Of a stretch of DNA of 32,388 bases, positions 15,225-24,066 are shown one piece after another; the stretch's first letter is position 1; the number at the start of each line of letters is the position of its first letter. The notes under the pieces were generated by a model. That model had not been told where the DNA came from, searched no databases, and saw only the letters and a list, made by a program, of their open reading frames with translations. This DNA is from Bacillota bacterium (GTDB taxonomy: Bacteria > Bacillota > Clostridia > Christensenellales > Aristaeellaceae). The position numbers were made by a program, and so were the translations under genes. The stretch covers positions 1 to 32,388 of the forward strand of contig JAEWYP010000052.1 in the NCBI GenBank assembly GCA_023395615.1, in the 5' to 3' direction.

Positions 15225-15643
15225 GCATACCGCTTCCGTTTACCATTTCCGGTGTTACGGTGCCCGGCAAGCGACTGGGTTCGGAACTGGGCTTTCCGAC
15301 CGCGAATCTGGCCTATCCGCCCGGCACCGACCTGCCGCCGGACGGCGTGTATGTGGCCGAGGCGCGGACGGGCGATCGGCATTACCTCGCTATCCTCAAC
15401 CAGGGGCGGCATCCGACTGCGCCGGAGGGCCGCGCGACGATCGAGAGCCATCTGCTGGGGTACGCGGGCGGAGACCTGTACGGACAGGTGCTTACCTTAT
15501 GCTACCTGCACTATTTACGGCCGGAGAAGCGCTTTCCCACGCTGGCGGCGCTACAGGCGCAGCTGGCCGCGGACGAGCGCGACGCGCTCGCCTGGGCACG
15601 GCAAAATCGCCCCGACCTGTTGCCGACTTCCGCTAAACCGTAA
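15221..15643 (+). CDS. Stand-alone riboflavin kinase
   Basis: Phosphorylates riboflavin to FMN. Its 140 residues correspond to the C-terminal kinase domain of bifunctional RibF; the FAD synthetase half is absent. Motifs: ISGVTVPGKRLGSELGFPTANL, with the Mg/ATP-binding LGFPTAN at residues 23-29; GVYVAEA at 42-48; LNQGRHPT at 59-66; ESHLLGY with the likely catalytic E75; DLYGQVL; and LRPEKRFPTLAALQAQLAAD. It overlaps the flavodoxin gene by four bases and stands 40 bases before ecfA1. With an ECF module next door, it fits a route of riboflavin import followed by trapping as FMN; which vitamin is imported depends on S-components not seen here. Confidence 0.85.
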   Translation: MSIPLPFTISGVTVPGKRLGSELGFPTANLAYPPGTDLPPDGVYVAEARTGDRHYLAILNQGRHPTAPEGRATIESHLLGYAGGDLYGQVLTLCYLHYLRPEKRFPTLAALQAQLAADERDALAWARQNRPDLLPTSAKP

Positions 15644-15683
15644 CCAGCCTGCGAAAGCTGATCTGTTGATTGAAGGAGAACCT

Positions 15684-16526
15684 ATGGATTGCATTAACCC
15701 TATTGAAATACAGGCGGCGGCCTACCGGTACGAGGACGACGGCCCGGAGGCGGTGGACCACGTAACGCTGTCCATTCCCCGGGGTTCGTTTGTGGCGGTG
15801 CTGGGGCATAACGGCTCCGGTAAAAGCACGCTGGCGAAGCTGATGAACGCGCTGTACCTGCCCGCCGAAGGCCGCGTGCTGGTATGCGGGCTGGATACCG
15901 CGCAGGAGGAGCATCTTTGGGACGTGCGCAAACACGCGGGCATGGTGTTCCAGAATCCGGACAACCAGATTGTGGCGACCGTTGTGCGGGAGGACGTGGC
16001 TTTCGGTCTGGAAAATTTAGGCGTGCCCCAGCCGGAGATGCTGCCCCGTATTGACGAGGCGCTGAACGCCGTAAAAATGACCGAATACGCCGCCGCCGCG
16101 CCGCATATGCTGTCCGGCGGGCAGAAACAGCGCGTGGCCGTGGCCGGGGTGCTGGCCATGCGCCCGGAAGTGATGATACTGGACGAGGCAACCGCCATGC
16201 TGGACCCTTCCGGCCGGGAAGAGGTTTTTTCCACCGTTCGCAAACTGAACCGGGAAAAGGGTATCACGGTCGTGTGGATAACGCATTTTATGGAGGAAGC
16301 CGCGCAGAGCGACCGGGTAGTGGTGCTGCACCATGGCGCAATCGCTATGGACGGTACCCCGCGCGAGGTGTTTTCCCGCGTGGAGGAAGTAAAGGCGCTG
16401 GGGCTGGACGTGCCGCCGATGGCGGAGCTGGCGGATATGCTGCGCGAAGGCGGCCTGCCGCTGCCTGCGGGCATCCTGACTGTGGACGATATGGCAAAGG
16501 AGCTGACGCAATGCCTATCCAGGTAG
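15684..16526 (+). CDS. ecfA1: ECF transporter ATPase EcfA1
   Basis: One of two ATPases that power energy-coupling-factor vitamin transporters at the inner face of the membrane. 280 residues: Walker A GHNGSGKST (41-49), Q-loop VFQNPDNQIV, signature LSGGQKQR, Walker B VMILDEATAMLDPSG, and switch histidine WITHFMEEA. Start ATG at 15684 behind GAAGGAG; the open frame extends further upstream but only over the riboflavin kinase gene in another frame. The gene overlaps ecfA2 by 16 bases. Confidence 0.95.
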   Translation: MDCINPIEIQAAAYRYEDDGPEAVDHVTLSIPRGSFVAVLGHNGSGKSTLAKLMNALYLPAEGRVLVCGLDTAQEEHLWDVRKHAGMVFQNPDNQIVATVVREDVAFGLENLGVPQPEMLPRIDEALNAVKMTEYAAAAPHMLSGGQKQRVAVAGVLAMRPEVMILDEATAMLDPSGREEVFSTVRKLNREKGITVVWITHFMEEAAQSDRVVVLHHGAIAMDGTPREVFSRVEEVKALGLDVPPMAELADMLREGGLPLPAGILTVDDMAKELTQCLSR

Positions 16527-17410
16527 AACACCTGACCCATACCTACCTGCCCGGCAGCCCGTTTTCCGCTACCGCCGTCCACGACCTGAACCTGACGATT
16601 GAGGACGGGGAATTTGTGGGGGTGCTGGGGCACACCGGCTCCGGTAAAACTACCTTTGTACAGCACCTGAACGGCCTGCTGAAACCCACCGAGGGCCGCG
16701 TGCTGGTGGACGGCGTGGATATTACCCAGAAGGGCGTTAAACTGCTGGATGTGCGCAAGAAAGTGGGGCTGGTGTTCCAGTATCCGGAATATCAGCTGTT
16801 TGAAGAAACGGTAGCCAAGGACGTAGCTTTCGGCCCGAAAAACATGGGTCTGACCAAAACGGAAATTGAAGAGCGGGTTAACTGGGCGCTTGCGCAGGTG
16901 GAGCTGGACAGGGACAAGGTAGGCAGCTGCTCCCCATTTGAGCTGTCCGGCGGGCAGATGCGCCGCGTGGCTATCGCGGGCGTATTGGCCATGCGTCCCA
17001 AAACTCTGATTTTAGATGAGCCGACCGCCGGGCTGGACCCGCGCGGGCGGCGTGCGATCCTTGCGATGATCCGTCGGCTGCATGCCGAAACCGGCATGAC
17101 CGTGATCATGGTGAGCCACAGCATGGACGATATTGCTTCCCTCGCCACAAGGCTTCTGGTGATGAGCCGGGGCGAACTGGTGATGAGCGGAACCCCGCGG
17201 GAGGTGTTCCGCCGCCGCGACGAGCTGAAGGCCGTGGGGCTGGGCGCGCCGCAGGGCGCGGAGCTTTGCTGGCGGCTTCGGCAGGCGGGGTATGCCCTGC
17301 CGGACGATCTGTACACCCTGCCCGAGGTGCGCGACGCGGTGCTTACGCTGGCGGGAATCGTTCCGCCTGCGGCTGACATCGCCGGAGAGGGGGCCGCGCC
17401 TGATGCTTAA
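16511..17410 (+). CDS. ecfA2: ECF transporter ATPase EcfA2
   Basis: Second ATPase of the ECF module, 299 residues. Walker A GHTGSGKTT (40-48), VFQYPEYQLFEETV with the tyrosine-containing Q-loop usual in EcfA2, signature LSGGQMRR, Walker B TLILDEPTAGLDP, and switch histidine MVSHSMDDIA. It begins inside the end of ecfA1 and overlaps ecfT by eight bases, so the three subunits are translationally coupled. The C-terminal ~25 residues (after LTLAGIVPP) look like a loosely conserved tail. Confidence 0.95.
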   Translation: MPIQVEHLTHTYLPGSPFSATAVHDLNLTIEDGEFVGVLGHTGSGKTTFVQHLNGLLKPTEGRVLVDGVDITQKGVKLLDVRKKVGLVFQYPEYQLFEETVAKDVAFGPKNMGLTKTEIEERVNWALAQVELDRDKVGSCSPFELSGGQMRRVAIAGVLAMRPKTLILDEPTAGLDPRGRRAILAMIRRLHAETGMTVIMVSHSMDDIASLATRLLVMSRGELVMSGTPREVFRRRDELKAVGLGAPQGAELCWRLRQAGYALPDDLYTLPEVRDAVLTLAGIVPPAADIAGEGAAPDA

Positions 17411-18206
17411 GGATATTACGCTGGGGCAGTATATGCCCGGCAACACCGTAGTGCACCGGCTGGACCCGCGTACCAAAATCGCGCTGACCACCGCGTACAT
17501 CGTGCTGATTTTTCTGGTGACCAGCCCGCTGTGGTACGTGGTGCCCGCGCTGTACATCGCGCTGGCGGCGCGGCTTGCCGGCCTGTCGTTCGGGCAGCTG
17601 CTGAAATCCATCAAACCCCTGCGGTTTTTGCTGGTGCTTACCTTTGTGCTCAACCTGTTCTTTTCCGGCGGTACCACAGTATGGGTCCATTGGAGTATCT
17701 TTACGATCACGCGGGAGGGCGCGCTGCTGGCAGTTCATTTTTGCATGCGACTGGTCTTTCTGGTGGTGGGTACCTCCGTGCTTACGCTGACCACTTCGCC
17801 CGTGGCGCTGAGCGACGGGATCGAAATTTTGTTAAAACCGCTGAAGGTGGTGCACTTTCCAGCGCACGAGCTGGCCATGATGATGACCATCGCCCTGCGC
17901 TTTATCCCGACCCTGATTGAGGAAACCGATAAAATTATGAAAGCGCAGCAGGCGCGCGGTGCGGACTTTGAGACCGGTAACCTGATTACGCGCGCCAAGG
18001 CGATGGTGCCGCTGCTGGTGCCCCTGTTTGTAAGCGCCTTCCGCCGGGCCGGGGAACTGGCGATGGCGATGGAGGCGCGCTGTTACCACGGCGGCGAGGG
18101 CCGCACGCGCCTGCGGGTGCTGCGTTTCACATCCGAGGACGGCTGGGCGTTCCTGATTACCGCTGTGGCGATCGCGGCGGTGGTGGTGGGGCAAATACTG
18201 TTCTGA
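17403..18206 (+). CDS. ecfT: ECF transporter transmembrane protein EcfT
   Basis: Scaffold of the ECF transporter linking the two ATPases to interchangeable substrate-binding S-components. 267 residues: NTVVHRLDPRTKI near the start, about five membrane helices, and the two coupling-helix motifs QQARGADF and MEARCYHGGEGRTR that contact the ATPases (the second normally reads ARGY; here C replaces G, a mild variation). Start ATG at 17403 inside the end of ecfA2 with GGAGAGGGGG ahead. truA follows, the usual Firmicutes order. Confidence 0.95.
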   Translation: MLKDITLGQYMPGNTVVHRLDPRTKIALTTAYIVLIFLVTSPLWYVVPALYIALAARLAGLSFGQLLKSIKPLRFLLVLTFVLNLFFSGGTTVWVHWSIFTITREGALLAVHFCMRLVFLVVGTSVLTLTTSPVALSDGIEILLKPLKVVHFPAHELAMMMTIALRFIPTLIEETDKIMKAQQARGADFETGNLITRAKAMVPLLVPLFVSAFRRAGELAMAMEARCYHGGEGRTRLRVLRFTSEDGWAFLITAVAIAAVVVGQILF

Positions 18207-18397
18207 TTGCTATAAATACCTGGGTTTCCAACTCCCCGCGCCTGCTGAGGCGTGCTTTGCCAAAACCGGGACACCCGAAGAAACAGAGGGGTGAGTTTGC
18301 TTTTGCGTAAGATTCATGCTTTGCAAAGGCAGACGCAATGGGTGCGTTGTGGCGGTTTTGGAATTCGGGGGCAAACCGTACGGAAGGGGGTGCGTAT

Positions 18398-19279
18398 ATG
18401 GCGACGGAACCGTTAGGCCCGCAGGCAGAGGCGGAGAGCGGGCATCCCGCCGAATGGGTGAACCGGGACGGGCTGACCGCGGGTGTGGGCAAGCGACGTA
18501 TCCTGCTGACCGTCAGCTACGATGGTACCGCCTATGCGGGCTGGCAGCGGCAGTTGAACGCCATGACCGTGCAGCAACGGCTGGAAGAAGCTCTGCGGAA
18601 ACTGACCGGGGAAACGGTTTCCTTTATGGGGGCCAGCCGCACCGACGCGGGCGTACACGCACTGGGCCAGCGCGCGCATTTTGATACCGCCTGCCACATT
18701 CCCGCCGACCGCTTCCCCAACGCGATGAACACCTGCCTGCCGCCGGACATCCGCGTGCTGGAAGGCCGCGAGGTGAACGGGTGCTTCCATGCCCGTTTTG
18801 ACGCGAAGGGCAAGCAATATGTGTATCGAATTCACAACTCGCGGCAGGCAAGCGCCCTGTACCGGAACCTGACCGCGTTTGTGCCTGTGCCGCTGGATGG
18901 GGAGGCGATGCGCCGCGCCTTGCCGGACATACTGGGCACGCACGATTTCGCGGCGTTCCAGGCCAGCGGAGGTACGGCGAAAACCACCGTACGTACGCTG
19001 CATACCGCCACCCTTGCGCAGGAAGGCTGCGAATTTACGCTTACGCTGCGCGGCAACGCGTTTTTATACAATATGGTGCGGATCATCGCGGGCACGCTTG
19101 TAGAAATCGGCAAAGGGAAACTGCCGGAAACGGTGTTCCGTACGGCGCTGGAAACCGGCGATCGGCTGGTGCTGGGGCCGACGGCTCCGGCTTGCGGGTT
19201 GGAGCTGACGCGTGTGTTTTATGCGTGGGAACTGCCGGATGGGGACGGCGGTACGGCTGCAAACCAGGCCAAACCGTAG
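18398..19279 (+). CDS. truA: tRNA pseudouridine(38-40) synthase TruA
   Basis: Makes pseudouridine at positions 38-40 of the tRNA anticodon stem-loop. 293 residues with an unusual ~35-residue N-terminal extension (MATEPLGPQAEAESG...) before the family core RILLTVSYDGTAYAGWQ. Catalytic aspartate D83 in SRTDAGVHALGQ; further motifs FDAKGKQYVYRI, DFAAFQASG and GNAFLYNMVRIIAGTL. The start at 18398 lies eight bases after GGAAGGGGG; GTG codons further in could give a shorter form without the extension. The 190 bases between ecfT and truA show no clear terminator, so readthrough from the ECF operon is possible. Confidence 0.96.
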   Translation: MATEPLGPQAEAESGHPAEWVNRDGLTAGVGKRRILLTVSYDGTAYAGWQRQLNAMTVQQRLEEALRKLTGETVSFMGASRTDAGVHALGQRAHFDTACHIPADRFPNAMNTCLPPDIRVLEGREVNGCFHARFDAKGKQYVYRIHNSRQASALYRNLTAFVPVPLDGEAMRRALPDILGTHDFAAFQASGGTAKTTVRTLHTATLAQEGCEFTLTLRGNAFLYNMVRIIAGTLVEIGKGKLPETVFRTALETGDRLVLGPTAPACGLELTRVFYAWELPDGDGGTAANQAKP

Positions 19280-19491
19280 GCATAAGCCGTGCGTGGCGAG
19301 GAAATTGCACCGTAAGCAACGGCAGGGGCTCACGCTTCTAACCCGACCGTGCAGGAGGCCCGGATGGCGTAAAAGAGGATTTCCCAACCGGAACAGCGAA
19401 GTGTTTTCTGCTATGGGTATGTAATTTATGGGGTACAGGCGGAGTTTTCTTCGGCAGACGAGGCCGAATTTTGCAGATAAAGGGGTTCAGC

Positions 19492-20520
19492 ATGGCGAGC
19501 GTAAACGATCTGGCGGTCGACCTGGGCACGTCGAATATATTGATTTACATGAAGGGCAAAGGCATCATCCTGCGTGAACCTACCGTGGTCGCCATCGACC
19601 GGGACACGCGCGATGTGCTGGCCTTTGGCGAGGAAGCCCGGCGAATGATCGGCCGCACCCCCGGCAATATTCTGGCAATCCGCCCTCTGCGCGAAGGCGT
19701 GATTTCGGACTACGAGCTGGTCAGCTATATGCTGAAGGGCTTTGTGCTCAAGGCGATTGGCAAGCATATGTTTGCGCGTCCGCGCGCCATTCTGTCGTTG
19801 CCCACCGGGGTAAACGAGATGGAGCGTCGCTCTATCATCTCTACGATGTTTGACGCGGGCATGCGCCGTACGCAGCTGCTGGATCGCACCATCGCGGCGG
19901 CGATCGGAGCGGGCCTGCCTATCGACGAGGCGTATGGCACCATGATCGTGGACATCAGCGCCGGGGTAAGCGATGTGGCGGTGCTAAGCCTGGGCAAGGT
20001 GGTCGTAAGCGACTGCTCCAAAGTGGGCGGGGACAAGCTGGACGACGCGATTATCCGTTACCTGCGCCGCAAGCACAATCTGCTGATCGGCGAACGTACG
20101 GCGGAGGAACTGAAGATCAACATTGGCTCTGCCATCCCGCGCAGCGACCAGCTGTATATGGAAGTAACCGGCCGCAATCTGATCTCCGGCCTGCCCAAGA
20201 CCATGCGCATCACCAGCGACGACGTGACCGAGGCCATCGACGAACCGCTGCAGCAGCTGATTGAGAGCATCCACGGCGTGCTGGAGCATACCCCCGCGGA
20301 GCTGGCGGCGGACATTTTTGAATACGGCATTCTGCTTACCGGCGGCGGCGCGGAGCTGTTCGGCCTGTGCGAGGCCATCGCCGACGCGCTGAAGGTGCCC
20401 TGTTCCGTGGCCGAGGACCCGCAGACCAACGTGGTAATGGGATGCGGTAAGGCGCTGGAGAATCTGGCCGATCTGGGCAAGTTCCTGGACGACAACCGCA
20501 GAAGGCTGATCGGGCGATAA
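19492..20520 (+). CDS. mreB: Rod shape-determining protein, MreB/Mbl family
   Basis: Bacterial actin that directs cell-wall synthesis along the cell cylinder. 342 residues with the actin-fold signatures: phosphate-1 loop AVDLGTSNILIY, REPTVVAID, RPLREGVISDYE, TGVNEMERRSI, phosphate-2 MIVDISAGVSDVAVLS, GGDKLDDAI, and adenosine motif LLTGGGAELFGL. Start ATG at 19492 behind AAAGGGG; the open frame from TTG at 19471 is less likely. It stands alone, without mreC/mreD, so it may be an Mbl or MreBH paralogue rather than the operon-borne MreB. The 210 bases upstream hold no promoter I can define confidently. Confidence 0.93.
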   Translation: MASVNDLAVDLGTSNILIYMKGKGIILREPTVVAIDRDTRDVLAFGEEARRMIGRTPGNILAIRPLREGVISDYELVSYMLKGFVLKAIGKHMFARPRAILSLPTGVNEMERRSIISTMFDAGMRRTQLLDRTIAAAIGAGLPIDEAYGTMIVDISAGVSDVAVLSLGKVVVSDCSKVGGDKLDDAIIRYLRRKHNLLIGERTAEELKINIGSAIPRSDQLYMEVTGRNLISGLPKTMRITSDDVTEAIDEPLQQLIESIHGVLEHTPAELAADIFEYGILLTGGGAELFGLCEAIADALKVPCSVAEDPQTNVVMGCGKALENLADLGKFLDDNRRRLIGR

Positions 20521-20551
20521 ACGCCGGGCGCCGATAGAGTGAATCATAAAA

Positions 20552-20580
20552 AGCGCGGAGGAAACATCGTTCCCCGCGCT
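20552..20580 (-). terminator. Terminator for the minus-strand GNAT-yfbR transcript
   Basis: Read on the minus strand, AGCGCGGGGAA pairs with TTCC-T-CCGCGCT (one bulge) and is followed by five Ts. It lies between convergent genes and beyond palindromic repeat copy B as seen from the minus strand. Confidence 0.8.
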
Positions 20581-20581
20581 C

Positions 20582-20706
20582 AGATTGCTGAAAAAGGCTC
20601 ATCTGCGTTGTCAGCTACGGGACGGCAAGGGGTTTCACTTACGAACGAGTAAGCTCAACCCTTTGCCGCCCTTGCTTCCTGGCATCTGAACCTTTTTGAG
20701 CAATCT
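20582..20706. repeat. Palindromic repeat element, copy B (125 bp)
   Basis: Terminal inverted repeats of about 25 bases (AGATTGCTGAAAAAGGCTCA at the left, TGAACCTTTTTGAGCAATCT at the right) enclose an inner inverted repeat (CGGCAAGGGGTT... with ...CAACCCTTTGCCG), so the whole unit can fold into one long hairpin. Copy A lies at 14291-14412. The element is in the 3' region of the minus-strand GNAT gene and would be transcribed with it. Confidence 0.8.
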
Positions 20707-20777
20707 ACGGTTAGCATCCTGTAAGTAGTTTGTCAATGAAAATATTATTACTCCTTGCAATTGGACAGCGGAAAATA

Positions 20778-21254
20778 TTACAGCTCTTTATCAAAACAGA
20801 TGGCTTCCGGCCTGCCGGCGTATTTTCCGTACGACTCCGTTTCATGCCAGCCGGCGCGCAGGTAAAAAGCGACCGCACGAGTGTTAACGCGCCGTGTTTC
20901 ACATACGAGGCGGGAATAACCTTGTTTTACGGCCAGCGCTTCCAGCGCCCGCAGCAGGGGCGCGCCCGCGCCGTGCTCCCGGGCGTAAACGCGTTTCACT
21001 TCGGCAGTATGATCGCCAAACGGACGGAAACCGCCGCAGGCAACGGGAGAATCGCCCCGATAGGCGATCAGAAAAGCCGCGCCCGGCTCCCGCACATCCC
21101 GCATATCGAAGGAAGCGCTGCCGTCGCAGCCGGTTATGTTATGCAGAGTGACATTCAGCTCATGCAGCAGCGCCGCCGCGTCCGGGTGGACGGGGTCGCG
21201 GGGGATGAAGCGGAGTGGTTCCGTCGCAGGAGGATCGATGGTATGGTTTGTCAT
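20778..21254 (-). CDS. GNAT-family N-acetyltransferase
   Basis: 158 residues. The acetyl-CoA fold is visible as AFLIAYRGDSPVACGGFRPF (strands 2-3), AEVKRVYAREHGAGAPLLRALEALA with the pyrophosphate loop REHGAGA, and LVCETRRVNTRAVAFYLRAGWHE at the C-terminus. Substrate unknown; small-molecule or protein N-acetylation are both possible. It starts four bases inside the end of yfbR (ATGA overlap), so it is translated with it. Confidence 0.88.
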   Translation of the reverse strand: MTNHTIDPPATEPLRFIPRDPVHPDAAALLHELNVTLHNITGCDGSASFDMRDVREPGAAFLIAYRGDSPVACGGFRPFGDHTAEVKRVYAREHGAGAPLLRALEALAVKQGYSRLVCETRRVNTRAVAFYLRAGWHETESYGKYAGRPEAICFDKEL

Positions 21255-21832
21255 AACTTACTCAGTTGATCCAACGACAGTTCAAAGCTCGGTACGAATT
21301 CATTCATAAACTCCGCCACTTCGGGCAGATCACTTTTTTTGATGCTTTCCAGCACTGTGGCACGGGCCTGATCGAACTCCCGGTTGCCCAGGTTTTGCTC
21401 CTCGATACATTTCAGGTAGGCGCTGATGCGATCCGCCGCCTTGACAAGCTTCCACTCGTAGGCGGTTTCGTCCGGCAGCAGATAGGGGCGATAGGCGGGG
21501 CGAAGATCGGCGGGCAGCATGGCCAGCAGCTGCTCGCTCGCCATGGCTTCAATCTGTTTATATGCGCCCTTGATTTCGGTGTTTTTATATTTCACCGGCG
21601 TGGGCAGGTCGCCGGTAATCACCTCGCCCGCGTCGTGGTACAGGGCCAGCGAAAGAACGGTTTCCGGGTTTACGTCGCGGCCGTGACGTTCCCGGGCCAG
21701 CGCCGCCAGACCGTGCGCGATCATGGCGCACTGCATGCTGTGTTCCATGTCGTTTTCCGGCACGGTGTTGCGCATCAGCCCCCAGCGGCGGATCAGCTTC
21801 AGGCGGTTTAAGTAGGCAAAGAACGGGTTCAT
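21251..21832 (-). CDS. yfbR: 5'-deoxynucleotidase YfbR-like, HD domain
   Basis: Dephosphorylates deoxynucleoside 5'-monophosphates in nucleotide salvage. 193 residues, the usual length. Metal ligands of the HD fold: EHS at residues 30-32, LYHDAGE with H66-D67, and a later aspartate in LVKAADRISAYLK. RNTVPENDMEHS, ITGDLPTPVKY and FVPSFELSLDQL match the E. coli protein closely from memory. Start ATG behind AAGGAGG. Followed by a GNAT gene with a four-base overlap. Confidence 0.93.
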   Translation of the reverse strand: MNPFFAYLNRLKLIRRWGLMRNTVPENDMEHSMQCAMIAHGLAALARERHGRDVNPETVLSLALYHDAGEVITGDLPTPVKYKNTEIKGAYKQIEAMASEQLLAMLPADLRPAYRPYLLPDETAYEWKLVKAADRISAYLKCIEEQNLGNREFDQARATVLESIKKSDLPEVAEFMNEFVPSFELSLDQLSKL

Positions 21833-21959
21833 AACGCCTCCTTGTCGGCAGGGGCCGACGGCTTGGAACCGGGGGAATCAGGAGTGCGGATGTGCATCAA
21901 CATAATTCCGCACCGTCTAGCAGCCTGTAAAGAATGATCCCAATCACGAAACGCGATGA

Positions 21960-22631
21960 TTAATCGTCCCCGCTTGCCGCCTGCAGCACCAGCGCGGGAA
22001 TTTCCGCCGCGTCATCCACAAAAAAGAGGGGATGCTGCGCTTCCAGCAGCTCGCGTCCGCGAAATCCCCAACTGACCAGCATACAATCCATACCGGTGTT
22101 CAGCGCGGTTTGCGCGTCCACGTCGCTGTCCCCGACATACAGGGTGCGCTCCGGCGTGGCGTTCAGTGCTTCCAGCGCGAGAAGCGGCATTTGCGGCGCG
22201 GGCTTGCGGGGTACGCCGTCGCTGCCACCGACGGCAACGGACACAAGGCTGCCAAAGAAAGCCTCCGCCAGCGCCTGTACCGCCGAGTCGTTCTTGTTGG
22301 ATACGATGCCGAGCCGGATACCGGCTTCCTGTAAGGCCGCCAGCATTTCCGGCACACCGTCGTATGGATGGGTGTGCACGTTGCAGTGCGCGGTGTAATA
22401 ACGGCGAAACTCGGCAAGCGCAGGCTCCATCTCCGGGTCGGCGGCGCCTTGCGGCAGTACGCGCTCAATCAGCTTGCGAACCCCGTTGCCGACGAACTGG
22501 CGAACCTCGTCCGCTGTGCGTGTGGGGTGGCCGAATTGGCGCAGGGTGTGGTTGACCGCGTCGGTCAGGTCCTCCAGCGTGTTAAGCAGGGTTCCATCCA
22601 GATCAAACAGCACGGCGTCATACCGGTACAT
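21960..22631 (-). CDS. HAD-family hydrolase, phosphoglycolate phosphatase-like
   Basis: Haloacid dehalogenase-type phosphatase, 223 residues. Motif I VLFDLDGTLLNT with D10 and D12, an alpha-helical cap (DAVNHTLRQFGHP...VGNGVRKLIERVLP), motif II IVSNKN, motif III lysine in GVPRKPAPQ, motif IV YVGDSDVDAQTA. The cap resembles Gph-type phosphoglycolate phosphatases, but the group has broad specificity. The start is taken as ATG 22631, overlapping the MATE gene by 14 bases; GTG at 22649 is also possible. Neither has a well-spaced ribosome binding site, so translation is probably coupled to the upstream gene. Confidence 0.88.
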   Translation of the reverse strand: MYRYDAVLFDLDGTLLNTLEDLTDAVNHTLRQFGHPTRTADEVRQFVGNGVRKLIERVLPQGAADPEMEPALAEFRRYYTAHCNVHTHPYDGVPEMLAALQEAGIRLGIVSNKNDSAVQALAEAFFGSLVSVAVGGSDGVPRKPAPQMPLLALEALNATPERTLYVGDSDVDAQTALNTGMDCMLVSWGFRGRELLEAQHPLFFVDDAAEIPALVLQAASGDD

Positions 22632-24027
22632 GGGCAGATACGGCCTCACTCTTTACGGCGGGCCGTTCCTCCTCTCGTTTTTTCAGGTTGTTGAGCACTC
22701 GCAGGGTCAGCGGCACAGTAATCAGCAGCGAACAGAAATCGGATACGGTCTGGGAAATTTGTACTCCGAACAGGCCGAAAGCATAAGGCAACAGCAAAAC
22801 CGCAGGCAGGAAGAACAGTCCCTGCCGCGAGGCGGCCACCAGTGACGCTTCGCGGGCCATGCCCATGGTTTGCAGCATCATGTTGCTCATCATGATAAAT
22901 CCGGAAAGCGGCAAAAGGATGCACTGCATCCGAAGCCCCAGCGCGCCGATCTGCGTTACGTCGGGATGCCCCTGCAGGAACAGATTCACGATCTGCGGGG
23001 CGAACAGCTCACCGGCGATGGATGCAGCCAGAAGAACCACGAATGAAAAGCGTACGGAGAACCAGAATGAGGAACGCACCCTGTCATACCGGCCGGCCCC
23101 GTAGTTAAACCCGCAGATGGGCTGGAACCCCTGCCCGAAGCCGATCACCGCGGACACTGCGAAGAACGTAACACGGCCAACGATGCTCATGGCGGCGACG
23201 GCCGGGTCACCAAACGCGCCTGCTGAAAAATTGAGCGCGATGGTTGCGATGCTCGCCAGCCCCTGCCGTAGCAACGACGGGATGCCGCCGCGGAAAATTT
23301 CCATAAACAGTGAAGCGGTTGGGGTGAACAAACGGGGCCGGATACGGATGGAGCCGCCCCGATGGGTACCTGCCAGCAACAGTACGAAGCTGACGAACTG
23401 GCTGATGATGGTTGCCAGTGCCGCGCCCGAAACGCCCATGCCGAGCGTGAAGATAAACAGAGGATCCAGCGCCACATTCAGTATCGCGCCTGCGGTGATA
23501 CCGATCATCGCGAAAAACGCGTTGCCCTGAAAACGCAGCTGGTTATTGAGGACAAGGCTGGAAAGCAACCAGGGCGTTCCGATCAGGATATACCCCGCGT
23601 ACCCTTCCGCGTAGGGGGCGATGGTCGGGGTGGAACCCAACAGGCCAACCAGCGGCCGTAGAAACAGCAACCCCAGACCGCCCAGCACACACCCCGCGAG
23701 CAGCGAGGAGAAGAAACCGGTACTGGCCATACGCTCCGCACCGTCGTGATCCCGGGCGCCCAACGCGCGGGAGATGAAATTGCCGGAGCCCTGACCAAAA
23801 GTAAAGCCGACAGCTTGAATAATGGCCATCAGCGGCAGGCATACGCCTACGGCGCCCGTAGCGCTTGGGTTACCGATCAACCCTACAAAATACGTATCCG
23901 CCATATTATAAAGGGCGGAGATCAGCATACTGATAATTGTTGGAGTCGAAAGCGTAAACAGCAGCCTGGGGATCGGCGTTTCCGTCATCTGGCGCAGGCG
24001 GGCTTCCGGCGTAAGGGAATGCGACAT
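22618..24027 (-). CDS. MATE-family multidrug/sodium efflux protein
   Basis: Exports cationic drugs or toxic metabolites in exchange for Na+ or H+. 469 residues with 12 predicted helices in two bundles; family motifs include STPTIISMLISALYNMADTYFVG, SATGAVGVCLPLMAI, GQGSGNFISRALGARDHDGA and GFGQGFQPICGFNYGAGRYDRV. Start ATG 24027 behind TAGGAGG; the longer open frame reaches into the operator and promoter region. First gene of a pair with the HAD phosphatase. A palindrome immediately downstream of the predicted transcription start suggests repression. Confidence 0.93.
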   Translation of the reverse strand: MSHSLTPEARLRQMTETPIPRLLFTLSTPTIISMLISALYNMADTYFVGLIGNPSATGAVGVCLPLMAIIQAVGFTFGQGSGNFISRALGARDHDGAERMASTGFFSSLLAGCVLGGLGLLFLRPLVGLLGSTPTIAPYAEGYAGYILIGTPWLLSSLVLNNQLRFQGNAFFAMIGITAGAILNVALDPLFIFTLGMGVSGAALATIISQFVSFVLLLAGTHRGGSIRIRPRLFTPTASLFMEIFRGGIPSLLRQGLASIATIALNFSAGAFGDPAVAAMSIVGRVTFFAVSAVIGFGQGFQPICGFNYGAGRYDRVRSSFWFSVRFSFVVLLAASIAGELFAPQIVNLFLQGHPDVTQIGALGLRMQCILLPLSGFIMMSNMMLQTMGMAREASLVAASRQGLFFLPAVLLLPYAFGLFGVQISQTVSDFCSLLITVPLTLRVLNNLKKREEERPAVKSEAVSAHVPV

Positions 24028-24040
24028 AAAACCTCCTATA

Positions 24041-24063
24041 CATATCGGCGAGATGCCGATGTG
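24041..24063. promoter_or_regulatory. Inverted repeat at the MATE transcription start (putative operator)
   Basis: ATCGGC-N5-GCCGAT is perfect, and the pairing extends outward with one mismatch (CA at the left, TG at the right). It lies between the -10 box and the ribosome binding site, where a repressor would block initiation. The regulator gene is not adjacent. Confidence 0.5.
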
Positions 24064-24066
24064 TAA

